Assembly (NCBI RefSeq): GCF_947497005.1
Contig: NZ_CANMFF010000010.1
Location: 1-64,000 of the forward strand
Length of the DNA stretch: 64,000 nucleotides
Reading direction: 5' to 3'
Source: an uncultured Ruegeria sp.
GTDB lineage: Bacteria > Pseudomonadota > Alphaproteobacteria > Rhodobacterales > Rhodobacteraceae
The translations under genes were made by a program, and so were the position numbers. Positions 8,808-17,720 of the stretch are shown here, piece after piece; within the stretch, counting starts at the first letter, position 1; each line of letters begins with the position of its first letter. Under the pieces are notes generated by a model. The model was not told where the DNA came from. It did not search any database and was given only the letters and a program-made list of their open reading frames with translations.

Positions 8808-9853
8808 GCCTGTACGGATACAGCTTGGCAGATACGGGCACAAACTGCCTATGTGATCTGCGCAGCGATACGCTAACCAAACCCAGCCCCCACATGCGCG
8901 AGGTGATGAGCCAAGCACAGGTTGGCGACGATGTTTATGGTGAAGATCCCACGGTCAACCGTCTGGAACAGGAGCTGGCCGCGCGTCTGGGCAAGGATGC
9001 CGCCGTTTTCTTTCCAACCGGAACACAAAGTAATCTGGCGGCGGTCATGGCCCATTGTGGGCGCGGGGATGAGATGATCGTGGGAGACCGCTATCATCTG
9101 TTCTGTGATGAGGCGGCTGGCGTTTCTGTTTTGGCGGGTGTTTCGATGAACCCGGCATCTGTCTCAGAAGATGGGGGCCTGGATCCTGACCGTATCAAAG
9201 CTGCGATCAAGGTTGATGATCCGCACTATGCCCGCAGCCGTCTGCTCAGCCTTGAAAACACTGTCGGCGGTCAAGTCGTTCCCTTGGATCGGATCACTGC
9301 CGGTGTTCAGGTCGCGCGCGATGCAGGTCTTGCAGTGCATCTGGACGGGGCGCGGTTCTTCAACGCGATAACTGCTTTGGGATGCGACGCGGCGACACTC
9401 GCGCTGCCGTTTGATACGGTTTCGATCTGTCTGTCGAAAGGACTTGGCGCACCGGTCGGGTCAGTGCTGGTGGGGCCTGATGAGTTGATGAGGCAGATCC
9501 GGCGCAATCGGAAAATTTTGGGCGGCGCGATGCGTCAATCGGGTGTGCTGGCTGCGGCCGGCCTTTTTGCGCTGGAACATCATCTGCCAAAACTGGTCGA
9601 AGATCATACCCGTGCGGCCCAGCTTGCGGACACCCTGCGCGAGACGGGCATTGGGCATGTTTCTTCGCAAACGAATATGGTTTTCCTGACGCCCGCAGCT
9701 GAGGATCATACCCGACTGATTGCCCATATGGCTCAGGCCGGCGTCAAGATCGGGGGGCAGTCGCCGGCCATACGTATGGTCCTGCACCGAGACGTGGACG
9801 ACGAAGCGCTCGGGGTGGCGATCCGCGCGCTCCGGGATTTTGTGCCTGTCTGA
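8804..9853 (+). CDS. ltaE: Low-specificity threonine aldolase
   Basis: This 349-residue PLP enzyme has the threonine aldolase signatures: LRSDTLTKP at the N-terminus, GDDVYGEDPTVN, FFPTGTQSNLAA, HLDGARFFNA (the Asp that pairs with PLP nitrogen), and SICLSKGLGAPVGS with the PLP lysine Lys212. It splits beta-hydroxy alpha-amino acids into glycine and an aldehyde in the cytoplasm. Its start overlaps the stop of the preceding oxygenase gene by four bases, so the two are translationally coupled. With that neighbour it may cleave an unusual hydroxylated amino acid and not threonine itself. A PrpD-type gene follows after 36 bases. Confidence 0.9.
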   Translation: MSLYGYSLADTGTNCLCDLRSDTLTKPSPHMREVMSQAQVGDDVYGEDPTVNRLEQELAARLGKDAAVFFPTGTQSNLAAVMAHCGRGDEMIVGDRYHLFCDEAAGVSVLAGVSMNPASVSEDGGLDPDRIKAAIKVDDPHYARSRLLSLENTVGGQVVPLDRITAGVQVARDAGLAVHLDGARFFNAITALGCDAATLALPFDTVSICLSKGLGAPVGSVLVGPDELMRQIRRNRKILGGAMRQSGVLAAAGLFALEHHLPKLVEDHTRAAQLADTLRETGIGHVSSQTNMVFLTPAAEDHTRLIAHMAQAGVKIGGQSPAIRMVLHRDVDDEALGVAIRALRDFVPV

Positions 9854-9889
9854 ACCCCTGGAAGGTCTGCCCGAAACTGAGGTGATGAT

Positions 9890-11254
9890 ATGAAAGATGT
9901 TATCCGTTTCATTCTGAATACAACGTACGACGAGCTTCCTGAAGCGGTCGTTCAAGACGCAGTACGCGCGCTGGTGGATACGCTTGGGGTCGGCATGAGC
10001 GCGGTTCAGACCGAGCTGTCGCGGATCATCGGAACTCATGCGCAGGTCATGTTTGGCGGGCAGGCGGCGCAGATCTGGCCCGAAGGAAAAACAGCGAGCG
10101 CCGCCGGGGCAGCCCTTGCCAACGGCATGACCATTGACGCGCTGGATGCTCATGACGGGCACAAATTGACCAAAGGCCATGTCGGGTGCGGTGTCATCCC
10201 GTCAGGCATTGCGCTGGCTCAGGCCGAAGGGCTGGCGGACGCGCGGGAATTTCTAACCCTCGTGGTAATTGGCTACGAGATCGGCACGCGCGCGGGCATC
10301 GCCCTGCATCGCAGTGCCTGCGATTATCACACATCCGGGGCATGGGTCGCCCTGGCCGCTGCTGCGATGGGTGCGCGCATTCTGGGGCTGGATGAGACCC
10401 GCGCGCGCGAGGCGCTGGGAATCGCCGAATATCATGGTCCTCGCAGCCAGATGATGCGTGCCATTGATGCGCCAACCATGGTCAAGGATGGATCTGGCTG
10501 GGGGGCGATGGCCGGCGTTTCTGCGGCCTATCTCGCCCGCGATGGTTTCACTGGCGCTCCGGCGATCTCGGTAGAGGCTCAGGACCTGTCAGATATCTGG
10601 AGTGATATCGGAGCGCATTGGTATATTCAGGACCAGTACATCAAGCTCTACCCGGTCTGCCGGTGGGCACAACCTGCGGCCGAAGCGGTCATGGCGCTGC
10701 AACGTGATCATGGCTTTGGCATCGAAGAAATTACTTCGATCCGGATCGAGAGTTTTCACGAGGCCAAGCGCCTGAATGCTATGCCGACGACAACGGAACA
10801 GGCGCAATATTCACTGCCGTTTTCGGTCGGGGCTGCGCTGGTTGCAGGGACGATCGGAGTGGACGAGGTGATGGCGCCTGGCCTTGGCGATGCCGACATC
10901 CTGCGTTTGGCACATCTTGTCCAGATTGAAGAGACCGACGCATTCAATAACGCTTTCCCCGCCCGCCGTTTCGCGCAGGCTTGGATCGGTTTGGTGGATG
11001 GCCAAACTCTCACGTCGGAGGCCACCGAAGCAAGGGGTGATCCCGAAGATCGAGTCGGTCACGATGTCATCCGTGAAAAATTCCTGCGGTTGACCGAACC
11101 GGTTATGGGATCGACCAAGGCTCGGGATTTGTTATCCAGCATAGAAGAGCTTGCCAATGGGGGAGATTTGAACAGTATGATTGCCAAATTGAGCTACAAT
11201 GCAAAGTTGCAGGATGCCGGCACAGCGCGAGTCAGCGCCGACATTTCGCAGTAG
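9890..11254 (+). CDS. MmgE/PrpD family protein, copy 1
   Basis: This 454-residue protein belongs to the MmgE/PrpD family, which includes 2-methylcitrate dehydratase, cis-aconitate decarboxylase and iminodisuccinate epimerase. Family landmarks are DAHDGHKLTKGHVGCGVIPS (about 84-103), DYHTSGAWVALAAAA, EYHGPRSQMMR and the LYPVCRWAQPA segment. It lies 36 bases after the aldolase gene and 48 before a second PrpD paralogue, so all four form one probable operon. A role in dehydrating or epimerising a dicarboxylate or its imine would suit the set, but the reaction cannot be read from the sequence. Confidence 0.85.
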   Translation: MKDVIRFILNTTYDELPEAVVQDAVRALVDTLGVGMSAVQTELSRIIGTHAQVMFGGQAAQIWPEGKTASAAGAALANGMTIDALDAHDGHKLTKGHVGCGVIPSGIALAQAEGLADAREFLTLVVIGYEIGTRAGIALHRSACDYHTSGAWVALAAAAMGARILGLDETRAREALGIAEYHGPRSQMMRAIDAPTMVKDGSGWGAMAGVSAAYLARDGFTGAPAISVEAQDLSDIWSDIGAHWYIQDQYIKLYPVCRWAQPAAEAVMALQRDHGFGIEEITSIRIESFHEAKRLNAMPTTTEQAQYSLPFSVGAALVAGTIGVDEVMAPGLGDADILRLAHLVQIEETDAFNNAFPARRFAQAWIGLVDGQTLTSEATEARGDPEDRVGHDVIREKFLRLTEPVMGSTKARDLLSSIEELANGGDLNSMIAKLSYNAKLQDAGTARVSADISQ

Positions 11255-11302
11255 CCAATAGGCGGATCAAGTTGTCCAATCGGAATTTGACGGGGGTACC
11301 GG

Positions 11303-12646
11303 ATGGCCGTGACTTTTGATGAATTTGCTGCCGGATTACAGTACGAAGATCTGCCCCCAAAGGCCTTGTGGACATTACGCCGTTCGTTTCTCGATACGAT
11401 GGGCGTCGCCGCAGTTGGGGCAACAACTGAACTATCAGCAATTACCCGCCGTATCGCTCCGATGCTGTTCGGCACCGGTACAACTGGAAGCGCGAAGATA
11501 TTGATGGATGGATGTTCAGTCAGCCCGGTTGGCGCGGCCATGGCCGGGGCTTTCACCATAGACAGTATCGACGCGCATGATGGAACAACTCCGTGCAAAG
11601 GGCACGCAGGTTCGGCGATTTTCCCAGCAATGATTGCGATGGCTCAGGCCAGCGCAACAGAGTTTGACGGGCCGAGCTTTGCCGGAATTATTGCCACCGC
11701 TTACGAACTGTCCTATCGCGCTGGCTTGGCGCAACACGCGACCTGTGCCGACTACCACACCTCGGGGGCCTGGACTGCAGTCGGCGTGGCTGCGGCAGGA
11801 GCTAGGTTGTTGGGCGGCACAACGCAGCAAATCCGTCACGCAGCCGGGATTGGTGAATATCATGGACCGCGCAGCCAGATGATGCGGTGTATCGATCACC
11901 CTACCATGCTGCGAGACGGGGTAGGTTGGGGCGCTCCGTCGGGTGTGACGGCCGCTTATCTGGCCAGCGAAGGGTTTACTGGCGCACCCGCCCTGACCTG
12001 TGAAAGCGAGGAATCCGCACCGTATTGGGAAGATCTGGGAACGGGGTGGCGGTTGATTGACCACACACATTACAAAGCCTATCCCTGCTGCCGCTGGGCG
12101 CATCCGTCTGTCGATTCCGTCAAGGACATGATGCAGGCGCATAATCTGTCTCACGGTCAAATTGATCGCGTCGAAATCCGCACTTTCCACTATGCAACCC
12201 GGCTTGCCGGTCACGCACCCACCACGCCCGACGAATTCGCCTACTCCATCGCGTTTCCGGTCGCTGCAATGATCGTGCGCGGACAAGTTGGGGTTGAAGA
12301 GCTTGGCCTGGATACCTTGCAAGACCCGGATATCTTGCGTGTCAGCCGGTCAGTCCAATTGATCGACGATCCAGAGATGACTCGGATCAGCACGGATAAA
12401 CGTTGGGCGCAAGTCGCGCTGATCCTGACAGATGGCCGCCGGATCGAGGATAAGCCGCGCGCCCCGCGCGGAGATTCAGATGCGCCGCTGAGCGATGCCG
12501 AGATCTACGCCAAATACCATCTCTTGGCGGACCCGGTAATGGGTGAGCAAAGAGCAAAGAAACTTGCCGAACACGCATTTCACTTCGATAGCTTGGACAC
12601 CAAAGAGTTTAACCATTTACTCGACCTATGTGTTCAGCCGGTTTGA
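11303..12646 (+). CDS. MmgE/PrpD family protein, copy 2
   Basis: This 447-residue protein is a paralogue of the preceding gene. It shares the SIDAHDG, CADYHTSGAW, EYHGPRSQMMR-ID-PTM and YKAYPCCRWAHP segments in the same order. GGGGG eight bases before the ATG supports the start. Two adjacent PrpD paralogues might form a heteromer or act on successive stereoisomers; this is inference. It ends the operon, and the insertion-sequence graveyard starts about 100 bases later. Confidence 0.85.
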   Translation: MAVTFDEFAAGLQYEDLPPKALWTLRRSFLDTMGVAAVGATTELSAITRRIAPMLFGTGTTGSAKILMDGCSVSPVGAAMAGAFTIDSIDAHDGTTPCKGHAGSAIFPAMIAMAQASATEFDGPSFAGIIATAYELSYRAGLAQHATCADYHTSGAWTAVGVAAAGARLLGGTTQQIRHAAGIGEYHGPRSQMMRCIDHPTMLRDGVGWGAPSGVTAAYLASEGFTGAPALTCESEESAPYWEDLGTGWRLIDHTHYKAYPCCRWAHPSVDSVKDMMQAHNLSHGQIDRVEIRTFHYATRLAGHAPTTPDEFAYSIAFPVAAMIVRGQVGVEELGLDTLQDPDILRVSRSVQLIDDPEMTRISTDKRWAQVALILTDGRRIEDKPRAPRGDSDAPLSDAEIYAKYHLLADPVMGEQRAKKLAEHAFHFDSLDTKEFNHLLDLCVQPV

Positions 12647-12745
12647 AAACAGGATCTTTTCCCGATCAGTGAATGGTGGTCCTGGCTTTTGACCAGTTTG
12701 CGGTGTTGTAAAGATGGATCAGAGGTTCATCTCTGGCTGCTGAAT

Positions 12746-12838
12746 TCATTGGCTCTGTTTTGCTTTCGTGGTTCTCGTGGGCGGCAATAAGCCATGGGTC
12801 GAGTGTAGGCGATCAGAGTTGTAGGTGATCAGCCGGTT
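12746..12838 (-). mobile_element. Remnant of an IS3-like transposase C-terminus
   Basis: A minus-strand frame ending at 12746 reads NRLITYNSDRLHSTHGLLPP, which resembles the last residues of IS3-family OrfB proteins (tyrosine-asparagine, then RLHS-x-x-G-x-x-P). No intact transposase is attached. The surrounding 12647-13320 otherwise shows no gene I recognise. Confidence 0.4.
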
Positions 12839-13320
12839 GCCCGAACGGCGACACTGGAAAACCAAACGATCACCTTGGTGGACGACAAATTTGGGTCATA
12901 ACCAACTTAGCTCCAGAACACGTGCAGAGAACTCGGTCGCAGTTGCTTTGCTTCTGTGCTTGGCGAGCAAGAAACTCATGATCTTACCGATCTTGACGAT
13001 AGCTCGAAACAGAGACACCCCTTCGCCCTAAAAGCGGACGTATGTTCATTGGTTGAACTGCAGCTCTCGGTGAAAGTGGTCCGACAGGGCCACGGCACTA
13101 CGAGCCATTCTTGGGGTGCCGCGGGCTTGCACCTGGACAGCACAGTCGCCCGCCGTAAAAAATTGTGCGTTCTCAGATCATTGGCGGGAAACATGGCTTT
13201 GAAAAGCACTTGATCCGCCTGGGGTGCCTAGTGTTGGTTGCGTCGAAATGGCATCCCAATTAAGGAAAGTGTGATTCAAGGAACAGCCAATGCTCAATGC
13301 GATATTATTAGGGTTCGCTA

Positions 13321-14058
13321 ATGACGGAATTGCTTCCAAAGCTGATAAAAAGTGCCTCGGGTACGCTGACGAAACTGACCAAAATTAGATGTGTAGAAAG
13401 CTACCCACTGCCTTCGAGTTGCGAACCTGCAAATCTGTTCTCGTGGCCCAATACAAGGTTTCTTGACAAAGACGGCGCATCTTTTCTTGAAGGTCGAGGC
13501 GTCTGTTTGCGCGACGGTCATATTAAGACATTTCCGGTCCCATACAGTTTGTACGGTGAAATGGAAAAAGTCGATGACCCCAATGTGGCTACAATCAAGC
13601 TAACCAGAACGGTTCTAGATGTGTTTCAAATAACCGCCGAGGGCAAGCCCGTTACGGGCATTACGGCAGTATGGGACACCTCGGAGCATCCAAATCGTAC
13701 CGTTCCTACCTCCATGTCAGATACTCAGGGTCTGAGAGAATTTGGAACACATCGGGACAGCTTCCTCCTCTTCCACCGGGAAGGCGAGAAATATGATATT
13801 AAGTTACGCCCATTCGCAGTCCGTTCAGTGTTACGAGAAAAACCTGAACTCAGGGAGTTTGCGATTTCTCATAGAGATCTAAGAAAATTTGTTGGCGAAA
13901 AGGTGGATAGTAGGGGGCGAAAGAACCGAAATATTGTTTTTCCAGCACATAGAGATTACTTGCGGGATGTGGTTCACCAGACAAACGATGCTGTCGAAAA
14001 GCTTGTCGGAAACAACAATTTGGTGAGTGAAATTAAGACGCTCTATCGGTCCAAGTAG
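13321..14058 (+). CDS. Orphan protein of unknown function in the IS-rich region
   Basis: This is a complete 245-codon frame with AGGG seven bases before its ATG. I do not recognise the product. It has no signal peptide or membrane segment, is rich in charged residues towards the C-terminus (REKPELREF, RKFVGEKVDSRGRKNR), and has an aromatic N-terminal half. It lies between IS3-like remnants on both sides, and its base composition looks more AT-rich than the neighbouring PrpD genes, which suggests arrival by transfer. It may be a cargo gene or a fragment of a longer gene. Being an open frame of this length among broken genes is the main evidence that it is real. Confidence 0.5.
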   Translation: MTELLPKLIKSASGTLTKLTKIRCVESYPLPSSCEPANLFSWPNTRFLDKDGASFLEGRGVCLRDGHIKTFPVPYSLYGEMEKVDDPNVATIKLTRTVLDVFQITAEGKPVTGITAVWDTSEHPNRTVPTSMSDTQGLREFGTHRDSFLLFHREGEKYDIKLRPFAVRSVLREKPELREFAISHRDLRKFVGEKVDSRGRKNRNIVFPAHRDYLRDVVHQTNDAVEKLVGNNNLVSEIKTLYRSK

Positions 14059-14146
14059 TCTATGCAAAAGGTTATTGTTTCGGTACCTCAGCTACCATCC
14101 CGCGTCATGTCGTTTGCTTCAGGAGCTTCGCGGATACCTGTCGGCA

Positions 14147-14340
14147 ATTCTCGGTGACTACAGCTGTCACGTTGTATTTTGACGCCTTTGCTCGACGATG
14201 GAAGCTGACGAAGTCACGAAGACGTTAGACGACACCCTGGCAGCATCAGTGTCTCCGTTTTTCACTAACCCTGGCTGCTCAACGACTATGAAAGCAGTCC
14301 TGTCTCTGGTGATCTGGCGCAATGGTCTGACAGTCTGCGG
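14147..14340 (+). mobile_element. IS3-family OrfB remnant with frameshift
   Basis: Translation gives ILGDYSCHVVF, a stop, RLCSTMEADEVTKTLD, then after a frame change WLLNDYESSPVSGDLAQW. This follows the DDE integrase core of IS3 OrfB (ILDDYSR, LCTTM, DVTDTLD, RLLSDNGSSY-SGDLAEW) in order. It is the same type as the copy at 26809-27686 but much more decayed. The flanking 14059-14146 and 14341-14982 show no other gene; RC of 14880-14945 looks like the 3' flank of an IS110 element. Confidence 0.65.
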
Positions 14341-14982
14341 GCCGTGACCGCTATGGCGACCGGCAATAAGCCTCCAAGCCTACAAATGAAGAAATTCGCA
14401 TCATTCCCCGCCAACGTGAACATTCCCTGGCTCTGGCGGCGGCTCGACCGGTGCGCGGCCAAATTTCATGACCCTGCTCAACCCTGAGACCGAAGTGCTG
14501 CGAGTTCACCGTAGCAGGGTACGCCGTGTTCGGCCATGAACTCTTTCAGATCTGGTAGGGAACACTATTCCGCAGGTGCAGGAAACCAGTGTGCGAAATC
14601 ACTTCCTAAGGGTCAGGGTTCATAACCATTAGATGACGGTTGTTGCGAGCGCGGTGGCAGGAAGGAATACTTGGGAACAGCGGTCATGGCGGGTTGCAGC
14701 GCGTCGCCAATCCTTGAGCCTGCCCCCCCTAGTGCAAGAAGTTTTTGACTATCCAGGCGTGTGATCGAGAGCAAACTTCTGTAAGCCCTCTCTTCGCGGC
14801 ATTTCCAGAAGCCACAGGCCGGGATGGTGATCAGCGGATCAGGTCCAAATCTAACCGTCTAGCTTTGCGCACGCGGCGATTAACCGGTTTTCCTGATCCA
14901 GATCTGCTCGTTCATTGCGCCCATTCATACCAGCGTTTTCTCACACACCCGTGGCACCGGTCCACGCAGCCTTGCATTAGTA

Positions 14983-15917
14983 TCATGCCTTGTTTGCAAG
15001 TTCCGGATCTTTGTCGTCCTCGTGTTTCGTCAGCATCACCTATATCTGCCGTTCCATCCAATGCCCGGCAACACATGCTTGCATGTGTGAGATGGATGTT
15101 GCCCAGCGCAATCGCGACATTGCGCTAATGATCAGAAAGCGTCGGATATCGGTCTGGTCTGTCTTGGTCATACGTCCCTGCCAAGCTGCGAAGTCACGCC
15201 CCGTTTTGAACTGTGCCATATCAGGCCCGAACGCCTCCACCGCGATGGCTGTGACGGGGCCGACACCTGGCATGTTCTGAAGCCGGCGAGCTCTGTCTGA
15301 CCGGGACTCCAGAGTGGAGAATTTCCTGTTCCTTTCAAGGACCTGAGCTGTTTTCCCTGCATTTTGCGCCAGCAGCTCCGTGCAATCCTCTCGGATCAGT
15401 GTTGACAGGTCCGCGGTTTTATCCTCCTACAGCGCTGCCATGTGATCTGGAGAACGTATCCCTACAGGGCATACATGGCCATGCTCATATAGCAATGCCT
15501 GTAAGGCATTGACGTCTTCAGCCTTCTGATGGACCAATCGCTGCCGACCGCGAAACATTGCCGCGCGAGATTTTGTTCAACTGTCTCGGCCACTACAAAA
15601 CGCATTTCCGGCTGACGAGCTGCGAATGCGATCGCCTCGGCATCGGCGGCGTCGTTCTTCTGACGCTTCACGAAAGGGTGCACGTATTGTGGCGCAATTA
15701 GCTTGGCCTCATGGCCAAGAGCTTCCATCTCACGCGCCTAAAATGCGTACCGCCATACGCTTTAAAGACAACCAGACAGGGCTCTTGATGTGACATGAAC
15801 GTGACGAACTGCTTTCGCGTGAGCTTTATTGCGAAACTGCACTGCCACGGGTTGCAGGGCTCTGTGTACTTGAATAACAGCTTTTGCCAGATCGACCCCA
15901 ATCATTATATCCTTCAT
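14983..15917 (-). pseudogene. Broken IS110-family transposase
   Basis: Three frames together spell an IS110 DEDD transposase. MKDIMIGVDLAKAVIQVH (start 15917) is followed by KLTRKQFVTFMSHQEPCLVV, then EALGHEAKLIAPQYVHPFVK and KNDAADAEAIAFAARQPEMR. The Transposase_20 part reads MPGVGPVTAIAVEAFGPD, and the end reads MLTKHEDDKDPELANKA. At least three frameshifts and an internal deletion separate these pieces, so no active enzyme can be made. The reconstructed length is somewhat below the usual 340 residues. Confidence 0.8.
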
Positions 15918-15989
15918 GTCGCTGTCTTCTCCATATTGCGGCAAATAGTACCAGGACCCTGGCGTATTGCGATGCCGTCAGGGGAGGGC

Positions 15990-16351
15990 GGTAGCCATTC
16001 CAACTGACCTGGTCGGCAGAGATGAAGAACCGAATAGGGCGGCCGAGGCTTTCGGTGATGGCGTGCAATTTGTTGTTTATCACCGTCTTCTGTTTGCCGT
16101 GCTCGGCGACCAGACCAGCCACCATCCGTGCGAAGATGCCGTTCTCGCTACAGCGTTTCCAACGGTTGTACAGGGTCCTGTGCGGGCCATAGGCTGCAGG
16201 GACATCGCGCCACCTTAACCCATTGCGGTTGAGGAAGATAATCCCACTCAACACGCGACGATCATCCACGCGTTGTCCGCTATGGGGTTTTGGAAATTAG
16301 GGCTCCAAGCGCGCCATCTGCGCGTCGACCAGCCCAAAAAAGATCAGACAT
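15990..16351 (-). pseudogene. Broken IS5-family transposase, N-terminal half
   Basis: The piece begins MSDLFW (start 16351), shifts frame, passes an in-frame TAA in ARLEP-stop-FPKPHSG, and continues VDDRRVLSGIIFLNRNGLRW, YGPHRTLYNRWKR and ENGIFARMVAGL. This is the conserved N-terminus of IS5-family transposases of the IS427 kind. Similarity ends near ISADQVS, beyond which the IS110 remnant begins, so the catalytic half is lost. Its left side lies against a truncated GntR gene, which it may have destroyed. Confidence 0.75.
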
Positions 16352-16363
16352 GCTCACCGGTCG

Positions 16364-16426
16364 CAATTGAGCCGTGAATTACGTGGCGCGGCGGAAATCA
16401 ATGTATCCTGCCCCAAAGCTCAATTG
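16364..16426. repeat. Inverted repeat at the junction of IS5 remnant and GntR stub
   Basis: CAATTGAGC (16364-16372) is repeated exactly inverted as GCTCAATTG (16418-16426), 45 bases apart. The right arm lies on the stop codon that ends the GntR frame. The pair may be a trace of the event that truncated the regulator. Confidence 0.4.
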
Positions 16427-16578
16427 GGTGTGCGGCTGACACCCAAGCGTTCAGACAGCTCGATCTCGCGCAAGCGATCGCCAGGCAAGAGCGTGCCGTC
16501 GCGGATCTGCTCCAGCATGCGCTGATACGCGGAATTGCCTTGTGGGCCGGGCTGTATTGGGTCGTCCTGGATGGTCAT
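16420..16578 (-). pseudogene. Truncated GntR-family regulator
   Basis: From ATG 16578 the frame gives 52 residues: a short lead, AYQRMLEQIRDGTLLPGDRLRE, ELSERLGVSRTP and then a stop. This is the first two-thirds of a GntR winged helix. Intact members continue RTPIREAL and add an effector domain of about 150 residues, all missing here. The break coincides with the edge of the IS remnants. An upstream ATG at 16626 is rejected because it lies before the -10 of the promoter. The gene's own promoter (TTGACT-N17-TATACA, 16608-16636) is intact and contains a GTATAC operator like that at 18921. It was probably the repressor of the carboxylate genes on both sides. Confidence 0.75.
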
Positions 16579-16587
16579 AGCGCGTAC

Positions 16588-16636
16588 ACTTGTATATTGC
16601 GTGCATTTGTATACATTTGGATACATAACGAGTCAA
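16588..16636. promoter_or_regulatory. Divergent promoter and GTATAC operator between GntR stub and AbrB-type gene
   Basis: On the minus strand, TTGACT (16631-16636), a 17-base spacer and TATACA (16608-16613) form a near-consensus promoter for the GntR stub. The -10 overlaps the partly palindromic TGTATACATTTGGATACA. A related GTATAC pair lies over the promoter at 18921-18936. This suggests a GntR-type operator controlling both directions. Confidence 0.6.
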
Positions 16637-16682
16637 TGATCCTGAAAGCCAAGTTTTGAACAGCCTGAAAGCCCAACCAGCT

Positions 16683-17720
16683 ATGCTGAAAAAAAGGTCA
16701 ATGACACTTGGCTTTGCGACGCTTGGCACGCTGATCTTCTGGGTATTGCATCTACCGTTGCCGTTTCTGTTCGGCCCTATGACAGCATGCCTGATCGCAG
16801 CTCTGGCTCATGCGCCAATGGCAGGGTTCGGACAGATCTCGGTCGCAGCCAGAACCATTCTGGGCGTCGCGGTTGGCGCATCGATCACGCCCGGACTGTT
16901 TGCCGAGCTGCCAAAAATGGCTGCGTCGATCATGCTGATCCCGTTCTTCATCATCCTGATCGTATTGATCGGCGTGCCGTTCTTCCGCAAAGTCTGCGGG
17001 TTCGATGAAAAGACAGCGTTTTACGCCGCCATGCCGGGCGGCCTGCAGGACATGATCATATTCGGCACCGAGGCCGGGGCTGATCCCAGAACGTTGTCCC
17101 TGATCCACGGAACACGCGTGTTGATCATCGTGACCTTGGCACCGCTGTTTCTGACGATATTCTACGATGCCGAACTCACCAACCCCATCGGGCAGCCTGC
17201 GAGTGAGCTGCCTGTTCATGAGCTTCTGCTCATGGTCTTGGCAGCTTTCGTCGGCTGGAAAGGCGGCGAAAGAATTGGACTTTTCGGAGCGTCCATTCTT
17301 GGGCCGATGATCCTTACGGCTGCATTGTCTCTGGGGGATTTTATCCATGCCCGCCCCCCACGCGAAGCCATTCTGGCTGCGCAGTTCTTCATCGGGTGCG
17401 GGATAGGTGTGAAATTTGTTGGCGTGACATGGGCCGAACTACGTCGGGTCGTTGCTGCTGGCGTCGCCTATGTTGTTATTCTCGCCATTCTGGCTGCCGG
17501 ATTTACGGCAATGGTGACCATGCTTGGCTTGGGTCAACCGCTCGAGGCGTTTCTTGCGTTTGCGCCCGGAGGTCAGGCTGAGATGACCGTTCTTGCCATC
17601 GTCTCGGGCGCTGATCTGGGGTTTGTCATCACCCACCATCTGACACGTATCGTGCTGGTGATCATCGGCGCACCTATCGCGGCCGGTCTTATTTTGCGTT
17701 GGTCCAAACCTCGGGATTGA
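16683..17720 (+). CDS. AbrB-family membrane transporter
   Basis: This is a polytopic inner-membrane protein of about ten segments, with the twofold-repeated AbrB-family pattern: LPLPFLFGPM near the N-terminus, then MPGGLQDMIIFG (first half) and FAPGGQAEMTVLA (second half). The family (once labelled ammonia monooxygenase) is probably a permease and is often found beside Tct transporters and carboxylate enzymes. Starts at TTG 16656, ATG 16683 and ATG 16701 are all possible; 16683 is chosen because it gives a basic KKR lead before the first membrane segment. Its last 32 bases overlap the convergent dehydrogenase gene. The substrate is unknown, but a carboxylate handled by PrpF and the dehydrogenase would fit. 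Confidence 0.8.
   Translation: MLKKRSMTLGFATLGTLIFWVLHLPLPFLFGPMTACLIAALAHAPMAGFGQISVAARTILGVAVGASITPGLFAELPKMAASIMLIPFFIILIVLIGVPFFRKVCGFDEKTAFYAAMPGGLQDMIIFGTEAGADPRTLSLIHGTRVLIIVTLAPLFLTIFYDAELTNPIGQPASELPVHELLLMVLAAFVGWKGGERIGLFGASILGPMILTAALSLGDFIHARPPREAILAAQFFIGCGIGVKFVGVTWAELRRVVAAGVAYVVILAILAAGFTAMVTMLGLGQPLEAFLAFAPGGQAEMTVLAIVSGADLGFVITHHLTRIVLVIIGAPIAAGLILRWSKPRD

Noticed and set aside
11516..12322. 268-codon open frame on the minus strand
   Set aside because: It is antisense to the second PrpD gene and has a composition typical of shadow frames.
16579..16626. Upstream start of the GntR stub at 16626
   Set aside because: It lies upstream of the gene's -10 element, so it would not be in the transcript.
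13981..16636. Genomic island with integrase and attachment sites
   Set aside because: Only decayed transposase pieces are present; no integrase, tRNA or direct repeats were found.
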